DNA of 64,000 bases, from the NCBI GenBank assembly GCA_021234535.1, contig CM037843.1:16709911-16773910 (forward strand), read 5' to 3'. The translations under genes were made by a program, and so were the position numbers. This stretch comes from Stichopus chloronotus (lineage: Eukaryota; Echinodermata; Holothuroidea; Aspidochirotida; Stichopodidae). Below are positions 10,400 through 22,289 of this stretch, piece after piece (position 1 is the first letter of the stretch; each line of letters begins with the position of its first letter). The notes beneath the pieces are model-generated. The model saw only the letters and a list, made by a program, of their open reading frames with translations. It was not told where the DNA came from and made no database searches.

Positions 10400-13300
10400 G
10401 TAGAGTTTTCTTGTTTTTCAGTCTATTCCATTTTCCTTCTCTTTTTTTTTGGCTCTATTTTGTTACTCTATTTCAATGTGCTATACTCATCAATTGATAC
10501 ATGTCAGCAAGGTATCATTGTTTGTAACATTAGCCCCCATCTGACTGCTTGACTGCAAAGTTTTACCCCCCCCCCCCTTTTTTTCAGTGCTATTCCACCT
10601 TGTCAGCCTGTCAGTCTGACTTTGCTCTCAGTCTTTCACTATAATCACTGACCCCTCACCTTCCTCCCACATACCCACCCCACCTCATCCCGCATCCAAC
10701 ATGATATTTTGTGTTCAAGATCACATGTAACTGCTCTGGATATATACATCTTTCAATTAAAATTGATGTTGTTCTAAATTTCCACAGTATATACACAAGT
10801 TTCTTTAGTACCGCTGTACCTATCCGGAATTTGGACTCATCAGAGTTTTGCAAACACATTGATTGACACCATATCTCTGTTTGAAATCAGAGCTATGGAA
10901 GGGTTTCTTTATACTTGGTCTAATCATAGTACTATACTACAAGTTGTAGATTCAGATTACAGTAAATATCTTTTAGGTACTGTTCCAGGATAATTACTAC
11001 AATGCTATATCTTCATACAGTTTTATTTTTTTTTTCTTCTTTATTATAAACTCTGTCAGAGCAGTGATGTGGACGCCCAATGATCTGTGAAAGAGAAATC
11101 AGAAAAAAAAAAAAGATTGTATTCCTAAAGGGTTTAATTTGGTGCAGCTGTGCTGGAGAAGCTTGTTATGCACACATACACTGTATTGATTTTAATATGC
11201 TTTTTCATTGTACAAAGTCTTTGTATATAGTTCACTCGACATATGTGGCAAAGTTAGCAAACAAAAGCTGAGGTGGTAACAGCCCTCAGATGCAGAGAAA
11301 CTGACACCGGCTGAGAGCGGTGATCAGTTTGTCAAATTTTTGTTGCTATGGTTACACAGTATCCATTGTATTTTTTTTATATGAGCCTCATAAACAAGTT
11401 GAATCTAGGGTTACAAAAAGGAAGAAAATATGGTTGTATCTTGGTGCAGGCATGTACTCACGTATGTCCAGCAGTCTTTAATTGGGTGCCTGGGTACCGG
11501 AAGGATGATGACAGCCAGTTCTGAAATTGTGATCTGGATCCAAAGTTTCACATTTACGTACAGTGCGTTGTACGTTTGACACAATTCATGAAATTGGTTT
11601 AACTATTAAAAACACTTCATTGTGGTGCCATTTTTGTCTTCCAGACAGTTCAAACCATTTGCAATTTGAGCTTTTTTTTTTGTTGCGCATTATTTTGTAT
11701 TTGCCCATACGGTTGCATGAATAGTATACATGTGACAGGCTTCTAGTGCAATCAGTAGGGCTGGCTCCAAGCTTTGTGGTGAAGGCCTATATGGCTAACC
11801 GCAGTGCTCATTTGTATTTAGCCTGTAGCACTCTACAGTTATGTATTCATTGCAATTTGAAGCCTGTGCCGGAAACTTTCAAACCTGGCACTCAGAAGCA
11901 AAGCCAAACTCAAACTGCGTGGTGCACTCAGTTTGAAAATGAGTTCTCTCCTGATGTAATACAGTGAACTTGTCAAGGTAATTACACCTCTGTAGTCAAC
12001 ACTCAATCATCAACCCCTTTCGTGAACTCATCGGCCATAATAGCGACCTTCAGAGGTTCCTTGTTCACACAAGGCACATAACATCAAGCATTCCCTACTT
12101 GTCATGTGTGTTTTTAATGGCCTGGTCTTTCATGACATAAATGTAGGAATTTCTTTATATGCACAATTTAGATTTGAGCCACAATGGATCAATGACAATT
12201 GAGTGTGGTGATTCCGTCCCCTTGTTGAGGGTCTTAGAGCATATCACTTAGTCAGGACTGCAGCTCCGATTTTCTAAAGTAATACCCTTTAATCTCCTTT
12301 TTATCATCCTAATTGTCACGTCATTTTTACAACCAAGCCAAGAAAGAAAGAAAAAAATAGTGATTATAACTGAAAACATGATGAAAAAGAGATCACCGTG
12401 GCTCGTTTTGGGCACTTTCCCCGATGAGTGAACTCATCTTGCGGATATAATGGACCTCTATGGTGTTTTCACAAACTTAAATGTAGGTTAGAGCTCATTT
12501 GAGATAAAAAAATTCCTTTTTTTGAGTATTTGCCCACATTGGACATAAAGCATTCTTCTCATGAGTGAGGTCTTTTTATTTTGAGATTTGAAGTCATATG
12601 ATGACACAAACACCCGCTAAAAGTTGGTGTCACCAGGGAGCCAGGACTTTGCATGTAGTTTTTTTCCATAATGGGGTGAAATATCTCTGCAAATGGTATG
12701 GAAGGTTAAAAGTATATTTGGGTTTCACAAATAGAAAGGTGCAAGATTTTAAATGAAAGTACTTTTTACCTTGATAACCTTCAGGAATGTTCATATATTT
12801 GTCCTAGTGAATTGTCACTTTTATGAGTCCAAAACATGAGTAATAATCCTTTAAATAAGTGTTTTCACCAGAATATTAATCGTAGCATTGCAAAGGAAAA
12901 GAAAATTTGAGGAATTTTTCGTCATGAAACCCAATTGATTTTGTAGATGAATCCTGTACCTGTCAAAGTTATTTTGATATTTTTAAAGAGCACACATCAT
13001 TTCTGGGTAAAATTTTGATCGCTAGACTACCATTGGTTGCAGAAGGTTTCAGCTTCTGGCTATCTAGCAATGGTTGGTCAAAGACTGATCTGTGTACACT
13101 GACCTATCTTGCAAGCTTTTGATATTATCCTTCTGATTCCTACTCGTTATCCTCCAGGACTGAGTTAATCACCACTCTTGACCTCAAAGTGCTCATTAAG
13201 AGCTGACCTCTAAGTTTCCATTTCCTGACAAGTATTGTCTGAGGTTTTGCCCTAATGGAATGTCCATCTTGCCAAACTGTGAAAAGAGAGGACAGGGAGA

Positions 13301-13587
13301 TGTTTTTAAAGGATTCATATTTTACAAACTAGGACTATTACAACATAATGAGATCCTCTAGAGTTTTGTTTCCATATATCTTTTCATTGTGATGGTAATA
13401 ATGAGCCAGCATATGGTAGCCTCTGTTCTAGAAGGTTGGTTTGTGAAGACACAGTAATGAGAATGAAGTCAATTACCAAACAAAAGGGACAAAGAGAGGG
13501 ATGAAGGTCATCTAAGGTCAAGGGGTCAAATAGTCCTGTGTACAAAACTACATAGCTTTTGCATTCTTTTTGTTCTTGTTCATGCAG
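10400..13587 (+). other. Galectin gene 1 intron 2
   Basis: Intron of about 3.2 kb. It contains a C13 tract followed by T near 10565-10580 and an A-rich run near 11105. I see no exon, RNA gene or transposon termini. Short ORFs here are not supported. The end of the intron (13500-13530) has GGTCA-rich words like those of the dispersed repeat at 14640-15600. Confidence 0.6.
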
Positions 13588-13799
13588 GTTTCATATCAAC
13601 CTTCAGTGTAGTGCTGCTAAGCCGCCTCAGGCAGACGTTGCACTGCACTTCAACCCCCGGTTTCCTGCTCAGGTAGTAGTACGAAATGCCATGAAGAAGC
13701 AACAGTGGTTAAACTGAAGAGAGACATCAGTCATATTTTCCATTTGCTGTGAACTCTTCCTTCGAAATAATTTTCTTGGTTGAAGCTAACCAGTTCAAG
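13588..13799 (+). CDS. Galectin gene 1, CRD1 central exon, frameshifted by one extra base
   Basis: This exon (acceptor TTCATGCAG, donor GTATTC) carries the sugar-binding core: FHINLQC, LHFNPRF (His66, Asn68 and Arg70 of the assembled protein), VVVRNAM (Asn79) and WL (Trp86). It is 212 nt, whereas the matching exons of CRD2 (24303-24513) and of galectin gene 2 (60476-60686) are 211 nt. The extra base is an A in the run 13711-13713, directly after the Trp-Leu codons. It throws the frame into TGA at 13715-13717. Beyond that point the +1-shifted frame reads on as a perfect match to the family (EER, QSYFPFA, FEIIFLVEANQFK). As written, the product would stop after 88 residues, inside CRD1. Either the gene copy is mutated or the assembly has a homopolymer error. 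The near-intact remainder of the gene favours the error or a very young mutation. Confidence 0.88.
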
Positions 13800-14639
13800 G
13801 TATTCAAAGACTACTCTTAGAGTATACAATGTCAGTTGAAGGATAGATCTGTTGTACATTGTGCATTGTCCCTACACATATTGGCCATTAATTTGAACAG
13901 TACGTTTTTTATGTATGTACAGAATGTGGTTGATGTTAGGGAAGTATCCACTGTTGTGCTGTACATGTACACACCCAATCAACCAATTGGCATTGATCTA
14001 CAATGAAAGCACTGTCTTAATGGAAACCTCACCAGTCCAACCCGGGATCATCTCAGAGCGAGCTGTTGTAATATTATTACATTATAATTTTATTACATTA
14101 TAACATTATTAACATCGTTACATTATAATAAAGATAGGCTAGACAGCAACCAGAGGGTAATGAGTCACGATCCAGTGGACATCTCTTCTGGTCTCACAGG
14201 GTCCCATGTAGAGTCTGTGTGCACTTGAGCATGTGGGATATGCAGGTTGCATGATGACAAGCAGAGTGGAGCTTTGTGGACTGAGATGACCTAGGGTTTG
14301 ATTTGTGAGGCTACCCCTAGAATGATTTTATTTATTTGGTTAAGAGTGTGATGTTGCAGTGTGGATATTCACCTTCTTGCTCAAAGGTACAGTTGTAGTG
14401 AATATTTCATCCTTGTGTCACGGAGGGTGACATCAGAAATGTGTCCATTTAATGCATGGAATGGCATACTTGACCTCACGTTTCAAATGTTGTAGAAAGT
14501 GTTTAAGCGTGCACAGTCTTCCCGTGTGATTGTATATTTTAAATTATAGAATCTCTTTGATCCACTGTAATAGTCGGATCAAGAAAAGGTAACTGTAAGG
14601 TGAAGGCTTTTCATTCATGTGTTTAACATTGAGGATGAA

Positions 14640-15600
14640 TGATTCCTTGCTGAAGGCACTCAAGATATTTATGCAATAGTGATGTCATGTGTGTCTGTGT
14701 ATGTTTGCTTTTGTGTGTATGTGCATGTGTCTGTGTGTGTGTTACTTTGCTTGTTTATGCAATGTCTCGAGACTGATAACTCACAAGGACCGCATGGGGA
14801 CGTGTAATTGATGTGAATTATGTGTATCGTTTTTGGTGGAGGTCAAAGGTCATCTTGGTCACTGGAGTCAAAGTTTGAAAACCTTATTTGCATGATATCT
14901 CAAGGTAGGAAGCTTGGATAGATTACACACTTGGTATGTGGGTTTTGATGACAAAAAGAACTGGTGTTTTGGTAGATGTCAAAGGTCGTTTGGGATCACC
15001 GGAGGCCACAAGGTCAAAGTCTATTAAACATATCTTAGAAAGGATAACTGTGAGTGGTATCACATTTGATGTGTAGATTGTTCAAATTAAGGGCTGTTGG
15101 ATTTGTTGGAGGTCAAGGATCATTAAGTGTCTTATGAGGTCAAAGGTCAAAATCTTGTTGGCTCCATATCGCAAAAGGATAACTGTAAGGGATCTGGCAC
15201 TTAAGCAAATGGATTACTAATAGTAAGAAGAGATTTTTGTGATTTCTGAAGATGTCAAAGGTCGTTTGGGGTGCAAAATGTCAAAACTTTACAAACATTA
15301 AATGATCTTTTAAGAAGGGTAACTATGAGGTCTCATTCTTGGCCTGTGGGTTATTTATACATCGCTCATACTTAGCAAATACTGTACGAAGGTGATCCCT
15401 TCTGTATAAGAGGAGGTGAAAGGTCGTTTTGTGGGCAAAAGATTGCAAAGGTCAAAACCTTATAAACAATTGATACCGTAGGTAGGATAACTTAGAGGTC
15501 CTCATACTTGTTATATGCATGCTTCATGTTTGCAATGGTACATCCCCTCCAAAAAGTGGTAGTATTTACTAAAGTGTATTCTTCCCTCTTGTGGTATTTT
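14640..15600 (+). repeat. Dispersed GGTCA-rich repeat with GT tract (copy 1)
   Basis: It begins GATTCCTTGCTGAAGGCA, followed by a TGTG/GTGT-rich stretch and ACTTTGCTTGT. Five or six diverged units of about 130-150 bp follow, each with a version of GGAGGTCAAAGGTCAT, a CATGATATCTCAAG-like motif and GGATAACTGTGAGG. A second member with the same order of parts is at 29290-30640. Exact AGGTCAAAGGTCA occurs at 14840-14852 and 15137-15149. Confidence 0.75.
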
Positions 15601-15604
15601 TCAG

Positions 15605-15727
15605 GTTGCTGTTAATGGCAAGCATTTCACTGAGTTCAATCATCGCGTGGTTAATCTCAACAGGATCACGCACATGAGGATCGAGGGTCAGGTCACTATC
15701 ACCTCCATCAGATATGAAACAGGAGGG
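15605..15727 (+). CDS. Galectin gene 1, CRD1 last exon
   Basis: This 123-nt exon (41 codons, phase 0 at both ends) lies between TTTTTCAG and GTGAGT. It encodes VAVNGKHFTEFNHR, then the strands VVNLNRITHMRIEGQVTI and TSIRYETGG. V-x-V-N-G-x-H-F-x-x-F-x-H-R is the standard C-terminal part of a galectin CRD. Its counterpart in galectin gene 2 (61985-62107) is exactly the same length. A broken duplicate of this exon lies 0.5 kb downstream. Confidence 0.92.
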
Positions 15728-15823
15728 GTGAGTAGTCAAGATGCTTGATTAAAAGTCAACAAAGACTTTACATGGAATCAGTTTTGAATTATTGTAATAC
15801 TTGCATAACATTCTCTTCACAAC

Positions 15824-15863
15824 AATGATGATGTTGATGATGGTGATGGTGATGATGATGGTG

Positions 15864-15895
<32 letters not shown>

Positions 15896-15936
15896 AGTGA
15901 TGATGATGATGATGATGGTGATGATGATGGTAATGG

Positions 15937-15968
<32 letters not shown>

Positions 15969-15975
15969 GTAATGT

Positions 15976-16030
<55 letters not shown>

Positions 16031-16132
16031 GGTGGTGATGATGATGATGTTGATGATGGTGATAACGGTGATGATGATGATGGTGATGTTGATGATGATG
16101 GTGGTGATTATGATCATAATGATGATAATGAT
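15824..16132 (+). repeat. ATG/GAT trinucleotide microsatellite, about 310 bp
   Basis: A long run of ATG (GAT) triplets with scattered GGT, GTT and AGT variants. It produces spurious poly-Met, poly-His and poly-Ile reading frames on both strands. It ends in a diverged tail (GGTGATTATGATCATAATGATGATAATG) that recurs at the end of the second tract near 17020-17048. Confidence 0.95.
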
Positions 16133-16138
16133 GGTTGT

Positions 16139-16240
16139 TTGCAAGCATTTTGAGTTCAATCATTGCGTGGTGAATCTCATGGAAGTTTCAGGATTGAAGG
16201 TCAGGTCAATATTACCTCCATCAGATATGAAACAGGAGGG
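16139..16240 (+). pseudogene. Decayed duplicate of the CRD1 last exon
   Basis: This matches the 15605-15727 exon from GCAAGCATTT through TTCAATCAT and CCATCAGATATGAAACAGGAGGG, including a GTAAGT donor at 16241. About 100 bp of following intron is also duplicated (GTCAAGATGCT, CATGGAATCAGT, GAATTATTGTAATACTTGC). Internal deletions, for example three bases after GCATTT and several in the AACAGGATCACG region, and the lack of an acceptor just upstream (it abuts the ATG tract) make it unusable as a normal exon. Confidence 0.85.
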
Positions 16241-16424
16241 GTAAGTAGTCAAGATGCTTTATTAAAGGTCAACAAATATTTAACATGGAATCAGTCTTGA
16301 ATTATTGTAATACTTGCCTAGCATTCTGGTCACGACAAGACTGGAGGGCAAATTCTTAAACATATCTTAGCATGTGTTTCACATCTGACTGGCAAGAGTG
16401 CAGAGGACTTGCAGTTAGTGGGTT

Positions 16425-16625
16425 GATGGTCATTGTCATTGTTGATGGCTGTTGATGGTCATTGTTGATGGCCAGTGTCAATGGTTATTGCCATTGTTGA
16501 TGATTGTTGATGGTTGTTGTGTTGTTGGCCATTGTCATTGTTGATACTTATTATTGATTGTGATTGATGATAGATATTGTTGTTGATCATTGGTATGTTG
16601 ATGACTTTTGTCATTGTTGATTGCT
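16425..16625 (+). repeat. Imperfect TGTTGATGGTCATTGTCAT repeat
   Basis: Irregular alternation of TTGTTGATGG and TCATTGTCATTG words, with no coding function. It may be an expanded and decayed derivative of the neighbouring ATG/GAT tracts. Confidence 0.6.
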
Positions 16626-16879
16626 GATTGAGATGGTTGAGTCATGCATAAAAAAGGAAGACAATGAGCTTGTGAAAAGAGCATGCAATCTAGAAGTAAT
16701 TGGCATATTAAGGGGAAAGGGAAGGCTGAAGCTTACATGAACATGTACATGGTGAAAAAGAAAGTAAGATTGATTTAAATGAGGAGGACTTTCAAGACAT
16801 CGAAAAGTCGAAGCTGGGAGTGCAATCATGGTGTGAAAGTCATTTACCCCTCGTTAGTGGGAAAATGCTGTTTCAGAAA

Positions 16880-16912
<33 letters not shown>

Positions 16913-17052
16913 GATGATGATGGTAATGATGATGGTGATGAAGATAGTGATGTTGATGATGGTAATGATGATGATGGGGATAATGGTGATGGTGATGTTG
17001 ATGTTGATGATGATGGTGGTGATGATCATCATAATGATGATAATGGTGGTTG
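16880..17052 (+). repeat. Second ATG/GAT microsatellite tract
   Basis: GATGATGATGGTGATG-type repeat of about 170 bp. Its last 60 bp (GATGGTGGTGATGATCATCATAATGATGATAATGGTGGTTGTT) closely copy the tail of the first tract. This suggests that the exon duplicate and tract were duplicated together. Confidence 0.9.
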
Positions 17053-18572
17053 TTGTCGCTGGTTGGTGTGTTGATGGTTATTACCATGAAGGTTATATTG
17101 GCGGTTATTGCCATCAGATGATTTTGCCATTTACTAGTTTTGCCATTTTTGCCATTTATTAGTCTTCCAATGTACAACTGTCTGAAAAGCCTGAAATAAG
17201 AGAATTTTTTATTTACTTCCGTCCGATGGTGATTAAGACGATGAAGACACAAGAGCTTATAGCCAGGCAAGATTTTTGCACATATATAGTATCAGAAAAA
17301 CAAAAATCCTTTTATCAAACTTAAATAGAAGAAAGCATGGCTTGAAACATCTGACTTATAAACACAGAATTCATTAAAGATTTGAATATTATTCACATTT
17401 GGGTGGTTTCACAGAATAAAATAGAATTTTAGAATAATGTTTTGCATAATTGAGACCAATCAGTGGAATTAGCCTGAAGGTTCTTGTTTGTTCTGAATAA
17501 TTGTATAGTAGGTCAAATACCTCATAGGAGCAGGTGGTAAAGTTTTGGACCTATATATTGAGAAGAAGTTTACAATGGTCAAATATTGCTTTTCCTTTGG
17601 AACCAGGGCCAAATGTTGCTATGGTGAACTCATCACCCATGCAAGTAAAAATCGATTGTGTAAATTTATCTGCTTTTGTGTTCCCTTGCTACTACTTGTT
17701 AATCAGATTCAAAATTTCTTCAGGTTATATTTGAGTTTGATCTGCTCTGATTGATTTCATATATCTTTACGTTGTCATTATCATACCAACGTCGAAAGAA
17801 ATATTTCATCTAAAACTTAAGGGGATCATATAAGAAAGGGAATTCTTTATCAAACCATGTACTTTAATGCCAGTTCAATATTCTAATCTTTCTTTACAAC
17901 AAAACTTAAATGATGTTTGAAGAAGGACTGTTCTTACCAAAAAAAAATTCCTGTCGCTACAAGGTGACCGAAATGTGATGTAACATGTTCTTTGAACTAG
18001 AAAAGCTTGTATAACACTGAAATTAGACTCTAGTTAAAAATTGGAATGGATTTATTGTATATTTGATATTTGTAGGATATTGTAAAATTTAAGGTCACTT
18101 CTCATAAAGTTTCTTGTCGAAGCAGTCGAGAGTATACAAAGAAAATGAACGATTAGTTCATTTTTAGTTCATTCTCATTAGTGTTGCTGGATAAACAGCG
18201 CAGATGTCCATTTACTCATTTCTTTCAAGTTTTATTTTAAGAGGGTCACACTACAAGCTTAGCTTAATCTTCCTAGAGGCTCCCCCCATACAAAAAGGCA
18301 TTTAAATCAAGAATTTTAGCCACTAGAAGTGTAAACAAATTTGCAAAATAATAAGAAGTATTACGCTTTAAAACAATAGCATGTACAGTAAGAATACACA
18401 AAGCAAAATGTTAAATGCATTTCTCCAAAATACAGAAACAGTAGCAATTGTTAAGTGTTGAACACATTGCACACAAAAGAACAGTAACATATATACTGCA
18501 AAAATACTTTTAAAACGAAGCCAAGTTGTGGGAAACGTTCCATGTAAATACCGTAAGAACAGTAGCATAAGA

Positions 18573-18985
18573 AAATGCACTGCACCGCAGTGAAACAGGG
18601 ATTTGTTTTAAAATCCATTTGTAACTCCTAAGCTGAACATGCTGTTGAGATCAGGTTTTCACTGATATAGAGAGGAAATCTTGTACAATTTTATGAGACT
18701 TCAATCTTTTTAATTGTTTAAGTCCCTTGAAGTTATGTAAAATGTGTGTCACAACTACCTTTTTTAAAATGTTGTGAGAATAAACATTACAACTCAAAAG
18801 GTGCTCTAATGCTTCTTTCGAAGAAATCTAGATGAAGAAAAATGAGGGACATTCTTATAGATTGTCTGAATGTAGTACTTCACACATTTCTTACAATGCA
18901 CCACAGTGAAATAGGGATTTGTTTGAAAATTTATTTTTAACTTCCATACAGAACATGCCATGATCTGGTTTTCATTAGTAAAAGA
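18573..18985 (+). repeat. Pair of about 95-bp direct repeats
   Basis: 18573-18670 (GCACTGCACCGCAGTGAAACAGGGATTTG onward through CTGAACATGC and ATCAGGTTTTCA) recurs, diverged, at 18894-18985 (AATGCACCACAGTGAAATAGGGATTTG ... GAACATGCCATGATCTGGTTTTCA). It is intronic. Confidence 0.75.
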
Positions 18986-20744
18986 AAGAAAAGTCCTCAC
19001 TAGTGTTGTATGTGGTGGACGCTAGGCTCTGCCGTAACCAGAGGTCATACAAAGTTCAGTTTCCTGTGTTCACCCTGAGTTTATTAAACTTACCTTTTTT
19101 TCACTTCGGTCAGTCAGTACAGATAAAGAAACACATAGAAAAATTAACAGGGCAAGGACTTGCTTCTTGGAAAGATCTTGCAATAGTATGCATTTGGTTG
19201 ATTCCTAGGTGGCAACGATTTGAATACGGGTTTCTGTACTCCTGATTGGTTTACCTCATCATTGAACCTTGTGACTCCCAACCGGCCAGTGTGCCGTCAA
19301 AGCCTCAACAAACACGCTGAGGGCACTCGTAGTCTGATCTTTGTAAGAAGAGGAGCTCTTCTTCTTCGCCTTTGTTTGGGCCATATTTTCCTTGCATAAA
19401 ATGTAATTCTGTCCTTGTGTGATGCTTCTGTCGTCGTGTTAAAAATCTGTCATAATCATCGAGAATTGAAATTAATTTTTGCGTCCGAGTTGAGCCACCA
19501 AATTAAATGGAAATCAGATGAATCAAATCGAACATCTCTCTCTCTTTTAACCCTGTCGGATGGAAAGTAGCCCACATGGGGTATTTCTTGATTCCTATCG
19601 TAGCGTTCATATTAATGCACCCCTCACTGTAAATGTATTTTCAGCTGCCCAACATCAGCTAATGGAATGTACTAAATTTTGCTGATACAATGCTTCACTG
19701 CTAGTGGTAACCATCGCCTTGAAGCCCATGTCTGGTCTGCTTATCACTGCGTTTGATTTTAATCTCTGTTGCCTCTTGGATACCCTTAAAGAAAACTGTT
19801 CTCACTAGATGAACCAGTTACTACAATCAAGTATTCAGCACTTTATTTGAAAGATCCATTTTGTCCTGAATCAGTAGGAAGAAATTGTATCTGCTAAAAG
19901 CTTGCTTGACACAACACTTCTAGTTATTGTTGTCACAATACAGCTTCCTCCAAATTGGTAGTAGGATAAAGAAGCGAGAGAATTCGTTTGCCACTGAAAT
20001 TACAAGTACAGTGACGTTTTGCGAGCTTAAGTTTCCTCATGCTGTTTACTAGGAAACAGTCGCAGCTCTCTGAGATGAGTTAACCAGTTGACTGCAGATT
20101 TTAAATATTGTAAGTTACGGTACATCCCACTGCGCAATTAATTTTTTGCTGTAATGTCTTTTTTTTAGTAACACAAGAAAAATACTACACTAAAAATACT
20201 TTACACAAAAACATGTCATCACATGATTTTTCTTCTTTTATGTAGCAAATACATGCCAAGGATAGTGTCTTTTTCTTTTTCTTCTAAATCACAAGGTTCA
20301 CTCAAAATTCCTGCTCTTCCTCATTTTCTGAATATAACTATTGGACTCCAAGTTACAGTGAAAAAACCAGCAAAGTGTCTTAGGTCAAAAATTCTGCTTT
20401 CCTCAAATAGAGGGGGTTATTGCAGTATTGAAATCTGAAAGAAAATACACCATGTGGTCCTTTTGCAGAACGAATTCCAACCAACCACCTAGCTCAAGAA
20501 TACTTCTGGGTTCTTCTTAGATGATCAGCGTACAATTTCTAGGAGAATATACCTGTCCTGTGGCAAACAGCGAACAGATAATAAGGCTAGAACATTCTCT
20601 GTGCACAGTTAACGATCGTTCGAAGCTGTGTTGTCGCTTATCTTGGGGCTATGTGATGTAGTTTTATGCATATATTACAGGACTATATATTTGTCTTACC
20701 CAGTGAGCACAGGACAGATATATACGTTTTATGCAGGTAACTGG

Positions 20745-20935
20745 TTTAAGGGAAATAAATGCATTTCAAGTGCACTAACATTGTATACAAAGAAAATAGC
20801 TTTAATCATTGGTAAAGGATCCGGTACCATGACTAAATTTCAACAACAGCTTTGTCTCCTCAAAACATTATGCAGATGAAGATGAGTTACAGAAAAAGCG
20901 TCCTTTGGATATTAAAAAATTTCAGTGAACAAATT
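20745..20935 (+). repeat. Interspersed repeat shared with galectin gene 2 intron 4
   Basis: It starts TTTAAGGGAAATA and contains AAAATAGCTTTAATC and CAGCTTTGTCTCCTC. It resembles 62265-62440 (TTAAAGGGAAATATCAC, AAATAGCTTTAATC, CAGTTTCATCTCCTC) over about 180 bp. Both copies sit in the intron between the last CRD1 exon and the linker exon of their gene. It may be a TTAA-type MITE with its right end missing, or ancestral intron sequence. Confidence 0.6.
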
Positions 20936-21212
20936 GCCACTTGCTGTCACACTCTTTCACATGACTTTATGTAATACTGCACTATACTGTCATACACCTT
21001 TGTACAGTATGTGTTTGAGTTACTGCTGTATATACTGCCACACTTTCTTAAATGAGTACACAAACTGCCATTATCCTACCAAACTATTTGAAAATGGTTT
21101 GTATCACTGGCCTAAAACTGTCATACTCTTTCAGATGAGTTTATGCATGACTGCCATGTACTGTGACACTTTACTGTGACTTCTACGTGCAGTGTGTTCG
21201 ATCTCTTTTCAG

Positions 21213-21257
21213 GCTGCAGCAGCACCACCTGTTCCGGCTGGTCCTGTCATGAACCCC
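21213..21257 (+). CDS. Galectin gene 1, interdomain linker exon
   Basis: This 45-nt exon (15 codons, phase 0 both ends) lies between CTTTTCAG and GTAAGT. It encodes AAAAPPVPAGPVMNP, an Ala/Pro-rich flexible linker joining CRD1 and CRD2 of a tandem-repeat galectin. It ends MNP like coding exon 1 (IMNP), suggesting that the linker exon arose with the duplicated CRD cassette. Confidence 0.85.
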
Positions 21258-22200
21258 GTAAGTGTTACTGATTTTTTTTTCTTATTTACACCAGGGTGCA
21301 CATTACTTACATTGCATCTTTTCTTGAATTTGCTTTCATTGGATATTAAAAAAAATAAACTTTGAATGTAGACTCAATCTACAACTTTCAGGAATTTGTT
21401 TATAGATATACACTGTACTTTCATGGCATTGATTAGTGATATGATCACAATACTTATGTACATCAAGAAGGTGTCTATCTTATTTAAGTCTGCGATGAAT
21501 CGCTCGTCCAATTTGTAAGTTGATCGTAAAATTCGGAGACCCCGACAACTGAGATATGGTCAGATGCATCAGGAGATCTCTGTCTGAAATCTGGCCATAA
21601 TTACAGAGACACATGAAATGCAACGTAGTCTTCTGCCAGAGTCCTCTCTGCAGTGCCGATGTAATACACATGACAGTCACTTTTCACCTACTTAAAGTGA
21701 AACAGTCTTTGATGAAAAGAAATAGATAATAGATATTAAATAATAGATATGTAACTTATTTTGTTTCAGTGAGATTTCTGCTTTTTTTTTGGTTTCTCTT
21801 TTGTTTATGCTCTTCTGTGCATTTTAATGTGTACATGTTCATCGTTTTACCTACAAACTGCTGAGCTATCAATATCTGTGACAGTTTTTATGACAAGTCT
21901 CGAAAACTCTCCACCATGAAATGAAACGAAAACCGTAACATTTATGACATCACTATCAGTAGCTTTGTTCTGTTTTCTTTTGAACTCGTGGTGGTAAGTG
22001 TGTTTTCTTCGGTTAAGGGTGGGGGGGGGGTAGGTGAGGAGAAAGGACATCTATCTGGCAGAGATTTAATATCTTTCCATCATACACTGTCCCATTTCTC
22101 TTACCTGTTCGCATTAACCTCTTCTTACTGGGTATCTCAGAGATCACCGTTTTGTTCAGATTGATTTACAGCTCATATCTTCCTTCTCTTATTTTTGTAG

Positions 22201-22289
22201 ACTATTCCATACACCGCTCCTATTCCAGGAGGAGTCCATCCTGGAAAACTGATTTACATCGATGGCTTTGTTCCCATGCACGCCCAACG
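22201..22289 (+). CDS. Galectin gene 1, CRD2 first exon
   Basis: This 89-nt exon lies between TTTTTGTAG and GTAAGT, phase 0 in and phase 2 out. It encodes TIPYTAPIPGGVHPG, then KLIYIDGFVPMHAQ and the first two bases of Arg. It aligns residue for residue with the CRD1 exon at 10311-10399 and has identical length. It forms the first strands of the second galectin domain. Confidence 0.92.

Larger units (their letters stand above)
17053..21212 (+). other. Galectin gene 1 intron 4 (distal part)
   Basis: About 4.2 kb before the linker exon. It contains the 100-bp direct duplicate listed separately (18573/18894) and the 20745-20935 repeat. Degenerate ACTGYCATACTCTTT-like repeats occur between 20940 and 21180. 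No further exon is seen. Confidence 0.55.

Noticed and set aside
15749..16244. Long poly-Met, poly-His and poly-Ile reading frames on both strands
   Set aside because: They are translations of the ATG/GAT microsatellite. All six frames stay open because of the triplet repeat.
16779..17270. Met/Asp/His-rich ORFs around the second ATG tract
   Set aside because: Same reason: repeat translation, with no domain or splice support.
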